Shown: positions 23,936 through 32,800, counted from the first letter of the stretch. The stretch: 34,838 bases of DNA from Lentisphaerae bacterium RIFOXYA12_64_32 (GCA_001803235.1 MHBL01000338.1:1-34838), one strand, 5' to 3'. The notes: generated by a model from the letters alone, not told the origin. Translations and numbers: made by a program.

Positions 23936-24673
23936 TTGTACAAAGAGGTCGATGCCAACCGCGCCCGGTCTGGACACATGATCGCCGAGATGCCCAACCA
24001 CGAACGGCCACGCGAGCGGCTGCTCGGCAAGGGCGCCGACTCGCTGAAGGACGACGAGCTGCTCGCTATTCTGCTGCGCACCGGCACCCGGGGCCGCTCC
24101 GTGCTCGACTTGGCTCGGGATGTCCTGAAAGCGTTTGACGACGACCTCACGCGCCTGGCCGGCGCGTCGGTTACCGAGTTGTGCCGGGTCCGCGGCATCG
24201 GCCGCGCCAAGGCGGTCGAACTGCACGCCGCGTTCGGCCTCGCCCGGCGCCTGGCGGAGCGCCAGGCCGGGGACCGGCCCCTGCTCCGTGGCCCGGCCGA
24301 GGTCGCCGACCTGCTCCGTGAACGGTTCCGCGACGCGAAACAGGAGGAATTCCTGCTCCTGCTCCTCGATGCCAAGCACTACCTGCTCCGCCCGCCCGAG
24401 CGGATCACCATCGGGCTGCTCGACCGCAGCCAGGTCCACGCCCGCGAAGTGTTCCGGGTCGCGATCCGTGAAAGCTGCGCCCGCATCGTGCTTGCCCACA
24501 ACCACCCCAGCGGCGACCCCACCCCGTCTGCCGAGGACATCGCCTGCACCCGCGACCTGGTCGCCGCCGGCAAGCTCATCGGCATCGAGGTCATGGACCA
24601 CGTCGTCCTGGGCCGCAAGACCCTCGCCCGCCTCAAAGACTACCTCAGCTTCCGCGAGGAAAGACTCATATAG
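23936..24673 (+). CDS. radC: RadC-family JAB/MPN-domain protein
   Basis: A RadC protein, 245 residues from the TTG at 23936, which has AGAAGGGA 8 bases upstream. An ATG at 23978 without a good Shine-Dalgarno sequence would start at the conserved MPNHERPRERLL region, and the frame also extends back to 23873. A helix-hairpin-helix region (TELCRVRGIGRAKAVELHAA, about 80-99) is followed by the JAB metalloprotease-like fold with His188-Asn-His190-Pro-Ser-Gly-Asp and Asp201 as the predicted zinc ligands. The DNA-repair role implied by the name is not well established, since the E. coli radC102 phenotype was traced to recG. The gene is last in the rightward run. Confidence 0.92.
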   Translation: MYKEVDANRARSGHMIAEMPNHERPRERLLGKGADSLKDDELLAILLRTGTRGRSVLDLARDVLKAFDDDLTRLAGASVTELCRVRGIGRAKAVELHAAFGLARRLAERQAGDRPLLRGPAEVADLLRERFRDAKQEEFLLLLLDAKHYLLRPPERITIGLLDRSQVHAREVFRVAIRESCARIVLAHNHPSGDPTPSAEDIACTRDLVAAGKLIGIEVMDHVVLGRKTLARLKDYLSFREERLI

Positions 24674-24688
24674 TCAGGGCCCGCGACA

Positions 24689-24802
24689 GTGGCTCGGAGC
24701 GTCCCGCGCCGAAGCAGGGTGCTCGGGCCGGTCCCCGGCCGAGATCCTCGGTCCGAGACGGACCCGAGGATCTCGGCTGCGGTCTCGGAGGTCCCGCGCC
24801 AC
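24689..24802 (+). repeat. Palindromic repeat R, copy 1
   Basis: A 114-bp imperfect palindrome running from GTGGCTCGGAGCGTCCCG to GAGGTCCCGCGCCAC. It lies between the convergent 3' ends of radC and the cysteine hydrolase gene and could act on both transcripts. Its arms match those of copy 2 (29732-29851) in inverted orientation with one or two differences each, while a 30-base core (24714-24743) is identical to 29760-29789 in the same orientation. A shortened relative lies at 28051-28106. No target duplication is seen. Confidence 0.75.
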
Positions 24803-24831
24803 GGGGGGGGCACAGCGAAGGGTGATGCCGC

Positions 24832-25653
24832 CTACGCCTCGTCCCCCTCCAGCGCGGCCAGGACGTCGTCGACGTCGAAGACGAACCCGAACGCCAGCGC
24901 GGTGCGCCACAGCCCCTCTTCCTTGTGCGACTCCTGCCGCGCGCTCGCGCGGTTCTCGACCGCCGTGACCGCCTGCCGCAGTGCGGAGCACATGACGCCG
25001 TACTTCGACATCTCCGCCATGCCGCCGGGCGACAGCAGCAGGCACCAGTTGATCGCGAACCCGGCGTAGATCAGGTGGTTCACACCATAGTGCCGGCAGA
25101 GCGCGAAGAGCTGGTGACCGTTCTCGGCCACGCCTTCCTGCGGTTCCGGGCGGGCGGAGGGGTGGAAATCGACACGCGCAAAGCCGCGGGTCACATCCTC
25201 GCGGTTGCGTTGGCCCACGAACACGTGGTCGGCGCGGAACTGCCGCAGCGCGGTCAGTGCCGGGTCGGCGTCGACCTGCGGCAGGCTGGGGGCACTGGCG
25301 GGGCCGGCCAGGTCCACGGCCTTGCGAAAGCCCGGGCAGCCGCGGTAGTAACCGCCGCCGCCCACGACGTGGAACAGCCGGAACCCGCTGCGCCGCACCG
25401 TTCCGAGCAGACGCGGGAACACCGTGCGGCAGATCTCCTCGGCGCGGGGAATGTACTCGACGGCGCGGTGCCAGCCGGGGAACTGCTCCGCCGTGCCCGC
25501 GTCCCAGGCGTGCATGATCACCACGGCGGTGTGTTCGCGGCTCAGTTCAACGGGCGCCTGTTGCCAGCCGCCGTACCCCTCGCCGGGCACGTCCCGCGCC
25601 AGGTCGGCATCGAACTGCTGGTAGTAGTGCCCGGTCACGCGCAGGTTCGGCAT
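24832..25653 (-). CDS. Isochorismatase-like cysteine hydrolase
   Basis: A 273-residue protein whose strand-helix pattern fits the isochorismatase-like cysteine hydrolase fold. HTAVVIMHAWD (41-51) gives the candidate catalytic Asp51, and YGVNHLIYAGFAINWCLLL (189-207) gives the candidate nucleophile Cys204 in the position where relatives have G..TN.CV. The family hydrolyses amides or vinyl ethers, but the substrate here is unknown. The ATG follows GGAGGG. The protein is longer than a typical 180-210-residue member, with an extra N-terminal stretch and an insert around 100-170. It lies just downstream, same strand, of the DUF6785-type membrane protein, which may import its substrate. The assignment is by motif only. 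Confidence 0.55.
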   Translation of the reverse strand: MPNLRVTGHYYQQFDADLARDVPGEGYGGWQQAPVELSREHTAVVIMHAWDAGTAEQFPGWHRAVEYIPRAEEICRTVFPRLLGTVRRSGFRLFHVVGGGGYYRGCPGFRKAVDLAGPASAPSLPQVDADPALTALRQFRADHVFVGQRNREDVTRGFARVDFHPSARPEPQEGVAENGHQLFALCRHYGVNHLIYAGFAINWCLLLSPGGMAEMSKYGVMCSALRQAVTAVENRASARQESHKEEGLWRTALAFGFVFDVDDVLAALEGDEA

Positions 25654-25714
25654 GGTCCCGCCCTCCTTGCTTGAGAACCCAGCATCAAGGACGTATCAGC
25701 GTGCAACACGTCCA

Positions 25715-25791
25715 GAGCCCGCGAGGACGCGGGCGCTCCATAGCTCAGAATAGGCACGCCCCCTAGAGCGCCCCGCGTCCTCGCGGGCGCC
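25715..25791. repeat. Long inverted repeat with hairpin arms
   Basis: Arms 25715-25743 and 25763-25791 pair imperfectly over about 27 bases. Each contains GCCCGCGAGGACGCGGG, which is itself a hairpin (CCCGCG/CGCGGG, loop AGGA). The spacer is 19 bases. It lies between two genes on the minus strand and has no T-run or clear target duplication. Confidence 0.6.
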
Positions 25792-25821
25792 GGCACCCAC
25801 ATTGGCCAGACCGCCACGCCC

Positions 25822-27891
25822 TCAGCGCGGGAAGAACCGGTAGCTGAGCGGCTTTTCGCCGGTCGCGAAGTAGTACACCGCGCCGACGATCATGAAGAAC
25901 AGCGCGCCGAGAATTTCCCCGGCAATCACCCCCACCATGAACGGTTTCAGTTTCTCGACCAGGCGGTTGCCGCCAAACCGCACCGACGCCTTCTTCACCA
26001 TCCAGCCGATCAGGAACGAGTGTGACATGGCCGCCAGCGGGTAGGTGGCCCAGATCAGGAACAACACCGGGTGTAGCGGCCACCAGGGCACGCGCAGCCG
26101 CAGGATCGCAAACACGATCACCAGCACGAAGCCGCTGCCAGCCGCCCACAGGAACTTCGCCGGCGGTCGGATGTGCGCCAGCCGCTGCCAGCCGCTCAAG
26201 GCCTCGGATTGCTCCAGGGTCCCGGTCGCCTTCAGCTTCAGGATCTCCGGCTCCGCGGCGCGGAACGCCATGGTCGGAACGCGGTAGTACGACCAGTGAT
26301 ACTGCGTCGGGGTGCCGAAATCGTACGAGGCGACCAGCACGATCGGCACCGCAATCAGCAGCGCAATGACGTACATGCCGAACGTGGTGGTGGCCATCGT
26401 CGTGACGCGCACCTTCAGGGTCTCGCTGATCTTCAGGCCGTTGATCAGGTACGGCATGAATGCCTGGCTCTGGTCAATGCACAGCACGGCGCAGACCAGG
26501 GCTGAAATGACGATCCCGGTCGGCCCCATCGCGTACCCGCCGAACAGCGTCATGATCGCCCCGAACGGCTGCCACCCGGGCTGAATGAAGAACAGCCCCG
26601 TCTCTGCACTGATCCGGGACACGATCAGGAACGTCATCAGCATCACCAGCACGGTGATGGTCGCCAGCGGCCAGGACAGCCCGAGGCGGATGACCAGCGC
26701 GATCAGCAACACCACTGACACCAGGAAGATACGACAGGCCCAGACGACGCCGTCCGCCGCGGCCCGGTCGCGCCAGAAGCAGATCGCGCGACGGAAGTTC
26801 TCGCCGTAGTAGTGCCGTCCGGCGTAAAGCAGCATCAGGGTGAAGGCGGTGTAGCTTCCGGCCCGGTGCCAACCCTGCCAGCCGCCGATGTCGTAGTCCG
26901 TCTCCAGGCTGATGCCGGCCGTCACCAGCGGCGCCGCGACCAGGAACCACAGCACCTGCGAAATGCCCAGGGTCAGCGAGATCTCGGAACTGAGGAAGAA
27001 CGCGAAGGCGATGACCAGCGGGAAGAAGCTCACGTTCAGCAGGCCCCAATTCCAGGGCGTCTTCGCCAGCGTCGGCCAGACCTCGACCAGTGGCCAGAAA
27101 TTCCAGCTCAGGCGCACCGGGATGAGGTAGTCCGGGAACCAGACGCACAGCCCGTTGTTCACCCGGATCAGCAGCACGATCCCCAGCCCGAGCCAGAAAA
27201 CCTGGTTGTAGAAGACGGCCGGAAACGCCTTCTCCTCGTCGCGCTCCAGCAGCGTGGTCGTGAACTCCGCGATCGGGTAGCGCAGCAGCTCGTGCGAGGA
27301 CCACTGTCGGTGCACGATCAGAGCCATGCACACCGAACAGATGGCGGTCAGCAGCACCATCGGCATCCACGTCAGCATCGGCCGCCGCCACTGCGCCCAC
27401 GGCACCTGCGACGCTTTCAGCTTCAGCCACGTGCCGGACAACACCGGCGGCGGGTTCTTCGGCTTGTCGGAACCGGTTACAAACCGCGTGACCACCGCGT
27501 CCGCCGGTTCCTCGTCAACCAGGGCCTGCGGCGGCGCGAACTTCAGCAGGTCGTGCGCCTGCCACCCCGGCGTCACCCGGTTCCAGTGGTACGGCATGAC
27601 CAGGACCTGAGTGTACTGCTCCAGCAGCCCGCGCCCGGGTATGCTGCACGCGGCCATCATCAGGATGACGATGACACCGATCTCGACTGGCCGGAACGCC
27701 AAGGCCCGGCGGACGCGGAACAGCAGCGGGTTCAGCAGCGCGATGCCGAGAAACATCATGCCCACCACGAAGATGGGCAACTGGTGGCCGTTGTTGAAGC
27801 TCTCCAGCTCCAGGATCCGGTCATTGATGTACCCGGCCCCGGCAATGAACAGGGCCGCGGCAAAACCCAGGATGAGTGCTCGCGGTGTCAA
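25822..27891 (-). CDS. Large polytopic membrane protein, DUF6785/DUF6784-like
   Basis: About 689 residues with roughly 12-14 hydrophobic segments from end to end, an integral inner-membrane protein resembling the DUF6785/DUF6784 (OPT-transporter-like) proteins common in Planctomycetota and Lentisphaerota. That family match is from memory. I prefer the TTG at 27891, which has GGAGGAG 9 bases upstream. An in-frame ATG at 27945 has only a poorly placed AGGGG. Landmarks include ILELESFNNGHQLPIF near the N-terminus, RYPIAEFTTTLLERDEE in a loop and SAETGLFFIQPGWQPFGA in the second half. Transport is likely but the substrate is unknown. The cysteine hydrolase lies downstream on the same strand. Confidence 0.8.
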   Translation of the reverse strand: MTPRALILGFAAALFIAGAGYINDRILELESFNNGHQLPIFVVGMMFLGIALLNPLLFRVRRALAFRPVEIGVIVILMMAACSIPGRGLLEQYTQVLVMPYHWNRVTPGWQAHDLLKFAPPQALVDEEPADAVVTRFVTGSDKPKNPPPVLSGTWLKLKASQVPWAQWRRPMLTWMPMVLLTAICSVCMALIVHRQWSSHELLRYPIAEFTTTLLERDEEKAFPAVFYNQVFWLGLGIVLLIRVNNGLCVWFPDYLIPVRLSWNFWPLVEVWPTLAKTPWNWGLLNVSFFPLVIAFAFFLSSEISLTLGISQVLWFLVAAPLVTAGISLETDYDIGGWQGWHRAGSYTAFTLMLLYAGRHYYGENFRRAICFWRDRAAADGVVWACRIFLVSVVLLIALVIRLGLSWPLATITVLVMLMTFLIVSRISAETGLFFIQPGWQPFGAIMTLFGGYAMGPTGIVISALVCAVLCIDQSQAFMPYLINGLKISETLKVRVTTMATTTFGMYVIALLIAVPIVLVASYDFGTPTQYHWSYYRVPTMAFRAAEPEILKLKATGTLEQSEALSGWQRLAHIRPPAKFLWAAGSGFVLVIVFAILRLRVPWWPLHPVLFLIWATYPLAAMSHSFLIGWMVKKASVRFGGNRLVEKLKPFMVGVIAGEILGALFFMIVGAVYYFATGEKPLSYRFFPR

Positions 27892-28022
27892 ATTCGCTGT
27901 CTCCTCCGGACCCGTGGCACAGGGCGCGCCGCGGCCGGGAAACATACCCCTGCTCGCCCGCGCGGTTCAGCCCAAAAGCATACCGCGTCCCGCAGGCGGT
28001 GCAAGCCGCGCCGGACCCGCGG

Positions 28023-28148
28023 CAGGGCTGTTTCTTTTTCAGTTCGGCCGGTGGCTCGGACGGTCCCCGGCCGAAGGGAACTGCGGTCCGGAACGTCCCG
28101 CGCCACAATGCGCTCGATGCCCCCAAGGGCGAAAAAGAAACAGCCCTG
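28023..28148. mobile_element. MITE-like element B with 9-bp target duplication
   Basis: A 126-bp element with perfect 18-bp terminal inverted repeats CAGGGCTGTTTCTTTTTC (28023-28040) and its complement (28131-28148). Exact 9-bp direct repeats GACCCGCGG flank it at 28014-28022 and 28149-28157. Its outer 12 bases are identical to those of element A (8703-8815), which also has a 9-bp duplication, so both were probably moved by one transposase type. A shortened copy of palindrome R occupies 28051-28106. No coding sequence. It lies in the 698-base gap between the DUF6785-type gene and the SWIB gene. Confidence 0.82.
28051..28106 (+). repeat. Palindromic repeat R, shortened copy inside element B
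   Basis: It begins GTGGCTCGGA and ends CGTCCCGCGCCAC like copy 1, and retains the central CGGTCCCCGGCCGA and the arm segment CTGCGGTC, but lacks about 60 bases of the full repeat. It is the interior of MITE-like element B. Confidence 0.6.
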
Positions 28149-28251
28149 GACCCGCGGCTGCGGGCCGACAGGCGCCGAAAACGCGGTTTTCCCTCTGAAA
28201 ATCGCTCCGGCATCGGTCGCCTGACGGCATGTCCGGCGCCGGTATCAGCAT

Positions 28252-28304
28252 CTGTCAACAGGCCTGGATGTTGAGTTGTTAATAATTGCTCATCAACATC
28301 TTAC
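28252..28304. promoter_or_regulatory. AT-rich inverted repeat in divergent region
   Basis: GATGTTGA (28267-28274) and TCAACATC (28293-28300) flank an AT-rich centre containing GTTGTTAATAATTG. Just upstream is CTGTCAACAG (28252-28261). The region lies between leftward and rightward genes and could bind a regulator. Related motifs occur at 16140-16190 upstream of dnaN. The following 28305-28589, the leader region of the SWIB gene, includes TATAAATTATGG near 28418 but no convincing -35, and nothing else. Confidence 0.4.
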
Positions 28305-28589
28305 TATTCTACTTGTTCCGCCGCCACTCGGACGGCAGCCGCGCTCCAGAGCGACACAGCCCCGGCGCCGCGCAAAGTTTTCTCTCCGTTCCCTCTAGCG
28401 CGAGCGCGTTTTGAGAGTATAAATTATGGTGTTGTCGGTTAGGAGTGACTTCAAGGGTGGACTAGACAAAGGAGGGAAAAGGCGAGGGAAAGAAGCAAAC
28501 GGTCTGTTTGGGGCGCCTCGTGCCTGACGCGCGGGGCGGGTGATGCAGGAACAAGTTGGTGGTGAAGAAGCGCACGGAGGAAAGAATCG

Positions 28590-28850
28590 ATGGCGAAGCG
28601 GAAACCGAATCCTGAGTTCATGAAGCCCGTTACACCCGACGCCGCGTTGGCCGCTGTGGTCGGAGCCAAGCCGTTGCCGCGCACGCAGCTGACCAAGAAG
28701 CTGTGGGACTACATCAAGAAGAACAAGCTGCAGGACCAGAAGAACAAGCGCAACATCAACGCTGATGACGCCCTCAAGGTCGTGTTCGGCGGCAAGAAGC
28801 AGGTCAGCATGTTCGAGATGACCAAGCTGGTCAACAAGCACGTTAGCTGA
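28590..28850 (+). CDS. SWIB/MDM2-domain protein
   Basis: An 86-residue basic protein consisting almost entirely of a SWIB domain (about 13-83). Visible landmarks are the start MAKRKPNPEFMKPVTPD, then LPRTQLTKKLWDYIKKNKLQ, NKRNINADDALKVVFGGK and the final VSMFEMTKLVNKHVS. Stand-alone SWIB proteins are known from Chlamydiae and other PVC bacteria, where a chromatin or DNA-associated role has been proposed. The function here is unproven. GGAGGAAAG stands 6 bases before the ATG, and a strong terminator follows, so it is a monocistronic, probably well-expressed gene. The low-complexity Lys-rich composition differs from its neighbours. Confidence 0.9.
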   Translation: MAKRKPNPEFMKPVTPDAALAAVVGAKPLPRTQLTKKLWDYIKKNKLQDQKNKRNINADDALKVVFGGKKQVSMFEMTKLVNKHVS

Positions 28851-28861
28851 TCGGTCTTCCG

Positions 28862-28936
28862 GTCTGCGTTCGGTTCCGAACGCGCACAGACCCCCGGCGG
28901 CGGGAGCAAGAGCTCCTCCGGCGGGGGTTTCCTTTT
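28862..28936 (+). terminator. Intrinsic terminator of the SWIB gene
   Basis: Two successive stem-loops follow the stop codon: GCGTTCGG/CCGAACGC within GTCTG...CAGAC (28862-28890), then a G/C-rich hairpin ACCCCCG...CGGGGGT from 28890, followed by TTTCCTTTTC. The T-rich tail after the second stem makes a rho-independent terminator likely. Confidence 0.7.
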
Positions 28937-29002
28937 CTCGACCTGTGCAATAGGCGGAGCGATGTGGTGTCAACCCGGGCCGGCCCCCGTCCCGACTGCC
29001 GC

Positions 29003-29689
29003 TCACGGCTTGGGTGGCGCCAGCTTGCCGTCGATGCTCAGGTCGTAGAAGCGGTTTAGTCCCTCACAGCCAGTAATGCCGAGGTAGTACTGCGCGGGCA
29101 GCGCGGCCTCGAAGTAGCCGAACTCATGCCCGTCGATGCGCACGATGACCTGGTTACCCTTGATCTGCACCTCGAGTGTGTAGCGCGTGTCCGGCTTGAG
29201 TGCGAACTTCGCATACGCAGCTTTGGTCCACGACGGCTTGCCGTCCTTGAACACATGGTGCCAGCAGTTGACGCCCTGGTCGTAGACGCAGATCTCGAAG
29301 TGCTCGCGGTACTCCGGCCGCCCGGAGGCATCCAGGCCCAGTTCCGGCGCCAGTACGACCAGTGGCGCCATGTGCGGCGTAAAGTCCATGCTCACCGTGA
29401 CCCGCGTGTCGCCCGCAAAGGGCTTGCCGTAGACCATGCTGGTGTAGGTGTCGCTGGCGCGTTTGCCCTGCCACTCGTCGGGCGTCGCGTCCGCCGGCAC
29501 CGCGTTCTGGATGTGGTCCTCCTTCTGCGCCCACGTGCCGAAATACGCCCAGCGCGGACTTTTGACCAGGATCCACTCCTCCGGCTTCCACCCGTCCGGC
29601 GTGAACGTCCACGCCAACGGGTCCGCCAGACCGCACTGCACCCAGGCCAGGATCCCGAACCAGACCAATAGTCGCCGTAAACCACGCAT
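29003..29689 (-). CDS. Secreted concanavalin-like (DUF1961-type) protein
   Basis: A 228-residue secreted protein from the ATG at 29689 (GGAGG 6 bases upstream), with a signal peptide of about 21 residues (LLVWFGILAWVQCGLA). The mature part is beta-rich and reads like a lamin-G/concanavalin-fold sugar-binding module: VTVSMDFTPHMAPLVVLAPE, FEICVYDQGVNCWHHVF, RYTLEVQIKGNQVIVRIDG, HEFGYFEAALPAQYYLGITG. DUF1961 is my best family guess and is uncertain. It follows the glycoside hydrolase gene on the same strand after the palindrome R copy, so both may act on one polysaccharide outside the cytoplasm. Confidence 0.65.
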   Translation of the reverse strand: MRGLRRLLVWFGILAWVQCGLADPLAWTFTPDGWKPEEWILVKSPRWAYFGTWAQKEDHIQNAVPADATPDEWQGKRASDTYTSMVYGKPFAGDTRVTVSMDFTPHMAPLVVLAPELGLDASGRPEYREHFEICVYDQGVNCWHHVFKDGKPSWTKAAYAKFALKPDTRYTLEVQIKGNQVIVRIDGHEFGYFEAALPAQYYLGITGCEGLNRFYDLSIDGKLAPPKP

Positions 29690-29731
29690 GACCTGCCTCC
29701 TTTTTACCTGTGCGGACAAATCCTCCGTGGG

Positions 29732-29851
29732 GCAGTGGCGCGGGACCTCCGGGACCGCAGCAGGGTGCTCGGGCCGGTCCCCGGCCGAGGGCCTCGGGCT
29801 CAGGACGGCCCCGAGCACTCCGCTTCGGCGCGGGACGCGCCGAGCCACTGC
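29732..29851 (-). repeat. Palindromic repeat R, copy 2
   Basis: A 120-bp palindrome with ends GCAGTGGC and GCCACTGC. Its arms correspond to those of copy 1 read on the other strand, but its core (29760-29789) is identical to that of copy 1 on the same strand. It lies between the stop of the glycoside hydrolase and the start of the lectin-fold gene, where it could tune expression of the downstream gene. Confidence 0.75.
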
Positions 29852-29856
29852 ACGCC

Positions 29857-32800
29857 TCACTTCACCCCCGCCCGATTCCATTCCTCCTCGGTGCCGCGGA
29901 AGTAGAACGCCGTGTGCTTGGCCGGGAGATCGACCGTGACCTCGAGCGCGTCCCTGGCCACCTGCTTGTGGTCAAAGACCTCGTACAGCGACGTCGGCGC
30001 CGCAAACCGCAGGACGCGCTCGCCTGCCTCATTCGTGTGCAGCGCCAGGAACGATCTGTTCGCGTACAGCGGATCGTCGGTCTCGTTAAGGATCTGGACC
30101 CCGGCCGCCCGCGCGACCGAGCGCAGCAGCCACGAGGGCAGATTCGGCGCCGCGCAGTAGACCGAGGTCCAGTTCGGGAAGCGTTTCACCGCCAGGCCCG
30201 TCTTCCCGATCCCCTCGAGGACGCCGAGAGGCTTCGCCGCCCCGTCCTCGCAGAAGAACACCGGCGAGATCCCGGCGTTGTCGCCCCAGCCAGCGTTCAG
30301 CGTCAGGCCCTTGGTCGTGTCGTCGTCGACATCCGCGATCGTGATCTTCAACGGCTTCGCCTCTGTCGAGTGCGCGACCGTGATTCCGGTGACGGACGAA
30401 ATGCCCACGTCCGACAGCGAGTCGCCGACAAACCCCGGCGCGTAGACCCAGACCGCCGTCTTCCCGTCCTTCTTCACCACCGCGTCGATCGCCGCACGCT
30501 GCTTCGCGTCGAGACGGAACGTGTTGAGGAACATGTACAACTTGTAGGGCCGCAGTTTCTCCAGGTCGTTCAGCAACACGACGTCGAACGGCGCGCCGAG
30601 GCGATGGAGCTGGTTGCGCTGGTGGTACAGCAGAAGTCCCGCCAACGCGCCGCGGCTTTCGCGGCAGCACATGCTTTCCTCGTCGATGACCACTGCGATC
30701 TCCGCAGCGGACGACCGGTCGAACCGAATGCTCTTCTCGCCGACCACATTCATCTCGGCAATTGCCGCCATGAACTCGGGCGTGTCATACCAGCCGCCGC
30801 CCATGTCGAACCACCACATGCCCGTTCCCAGGCAGATCGTGTGCGCCAGTTCGCGCTTCTGTACCGCTACGGACTCGTCCAGGTTCTTCAGGTCGACGTA
30901 GTCGAACACGCCCTTCTTCTGCGGCACCAGGTGCGTGCGGTAGTCGTTCTCGTTGAACCACAGCTTGCCGTGCAGCTTGATCGCCTCGGTCAACGACATG
31001 AACGCGCTGCAGCCCGTGCCGACCGGACGGAACCCGTACGACGACGGCGCGGTGAGGAAATCCACGTCCGGACAGTGCAGCAGCCGCTCGAGCGCCAGGT
31101 GCCCGCCCTCGGGCGACCCGGACAGCTCGAACATGTACCCGTAGAACGCCCCGAACAGGCACTCCCGCCCGGCCACATCCTTGACCAGGCGCGCGAAGTG
31201 CTCGATCGTGTCCACGATGATGTCGTTGTAGTACAGGTAGAAATCGATCACGTGCTGGCTCTTCGCCGGATCGCGGAAGAACCCGAGATCCGTCTTCACC
31301 CGGTCGTCCTTGGACGGTACGGCGGCGGCCGCGAAGTCGACCGTTGGATCGTTCCACGCCTTGCGCAACGCCTCAACGGTCCCGTACCGCTTCTCGAGGA
31401 ACTTGCGGAACGCTGCCACGCTCGCTTTGTCGTAACCCCAGTAGCTGGGCGGGTTGCCCCAGAAGTTGTGGTGGAACCACTCCTCGGTGTGCAGGCTCGC
31501 GATGTGGTAGCCAATCACCCGGTCCGCGTACGGACTGGCCCGCACGTGCTCGATGAGCTTCCGCAACGCCATACCCGCGTCCTGACGCCACTTTTCCGAG
31601 CCGGGCCAGGCGAACGGCGTGCCGGAGTAGTGCCCGCCTTTCGTGATGGTTTCGTCGGCCTGCTTGGCGACTTCGTCCGGGTACTTCTCGCACCACCACG
31701 GCGGCGCGGAAACGTAGACCCGCGGGAACAGGTACGCGTTCGGGTTCGCTTCGAGGATGGACACCATTCGCTGGTCGAACTGACTGTAGTCGAACACGTC
31801 CGGTGCGAGCCAGGTCGGCGGGGCGAGGTTGTAGTAGCTGAAATCCGAGGTGGCCGAGAACGTCGCCAGGTTCACGCCGACCTTGCCGAAGTCGCCGAAG
31901 TATTTCGGCTCCTGACGGTTGTAGGTCATGTACGTCATGGCGGCATTGGGTTTGCCATCGATGAACAGCGTGGGCACGCCGTTGTGCCCGCGAATCTCCG
32001 CCCTGGGGGCCGGACCGGGTTGCCGGGGCTTGACCTCGAGGCTCATCAGCGTCTCCTTTCCATCTTCCGTCGTCAGGTTCGTCCAGCCGAGTCGTGCCTG
32101 TACCTCGTACGTTCCGCCCATGGCGAACCGGGCGAAGTGCGTCGTCACCGCCGGCATTTCGACCGGCTCGCCTGTCTTCCACTGGCCCGTCGGCGTCGGC
32201 GGCGCGACGCGCCAGGCCTGGTACGGCTTGCCGTCATGCATCAGCCGCACGAACAGCGAGTAGTCGCCGCGCAGCGTCTCGCCCGCCGCCAGGCTCAGTT
32301 GCAGCGACGCGTCGCGCCCCACATCCACCGTGCCCGCCGCCGGGCCGGTCACCTTGACAACGTTGACCTTTTCGGGCGCAGGCCTCGAGATTTCCAGGTC
32401 GTCGACGTCAAGCTGGTAGTCCTCGCCGGGGTTCAGGTCGTGGACAACGATGACGACGTTCTTCAGCGGCAGGTCGAGCGAGTCGTTCTCGTCCTTCGAC
32501 CAGTTCGGCACGTGGTACTGATCGAAACTGAACTCAACCTTCTGCCAGTCGGCCGTGCCGCCGATGGGCACGCCCATCGGCGTCGGAGCATAGTCGCTGC
32601 CGTCGGCTTCGACCAGCTTCAGCCAGAGCGAGATCGCCTTTTTCGCCGGGTTCCGGACCCAGACCGAGATGCGCTCGAACGGTTCATCGACCCGCAGGGC
32701 GCCGTACACGTCGCTGAACCGCTGCTTCTCATCCCGGAGCTTGAACTCCCACCGCAACCCGTCGCCGGCTCTGCCCGCCTCCGGCAGCGCTGCCGTGCGA

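Noticed and set aside
24689..24802. Palindrome R copy 1 considered as an ordinary bidirectional terminator
   Set aside because: It lacks T-runs and has full-length and shortened relatives elsewhere, so a repeat family is the better description, although it may still affect 3' ends.
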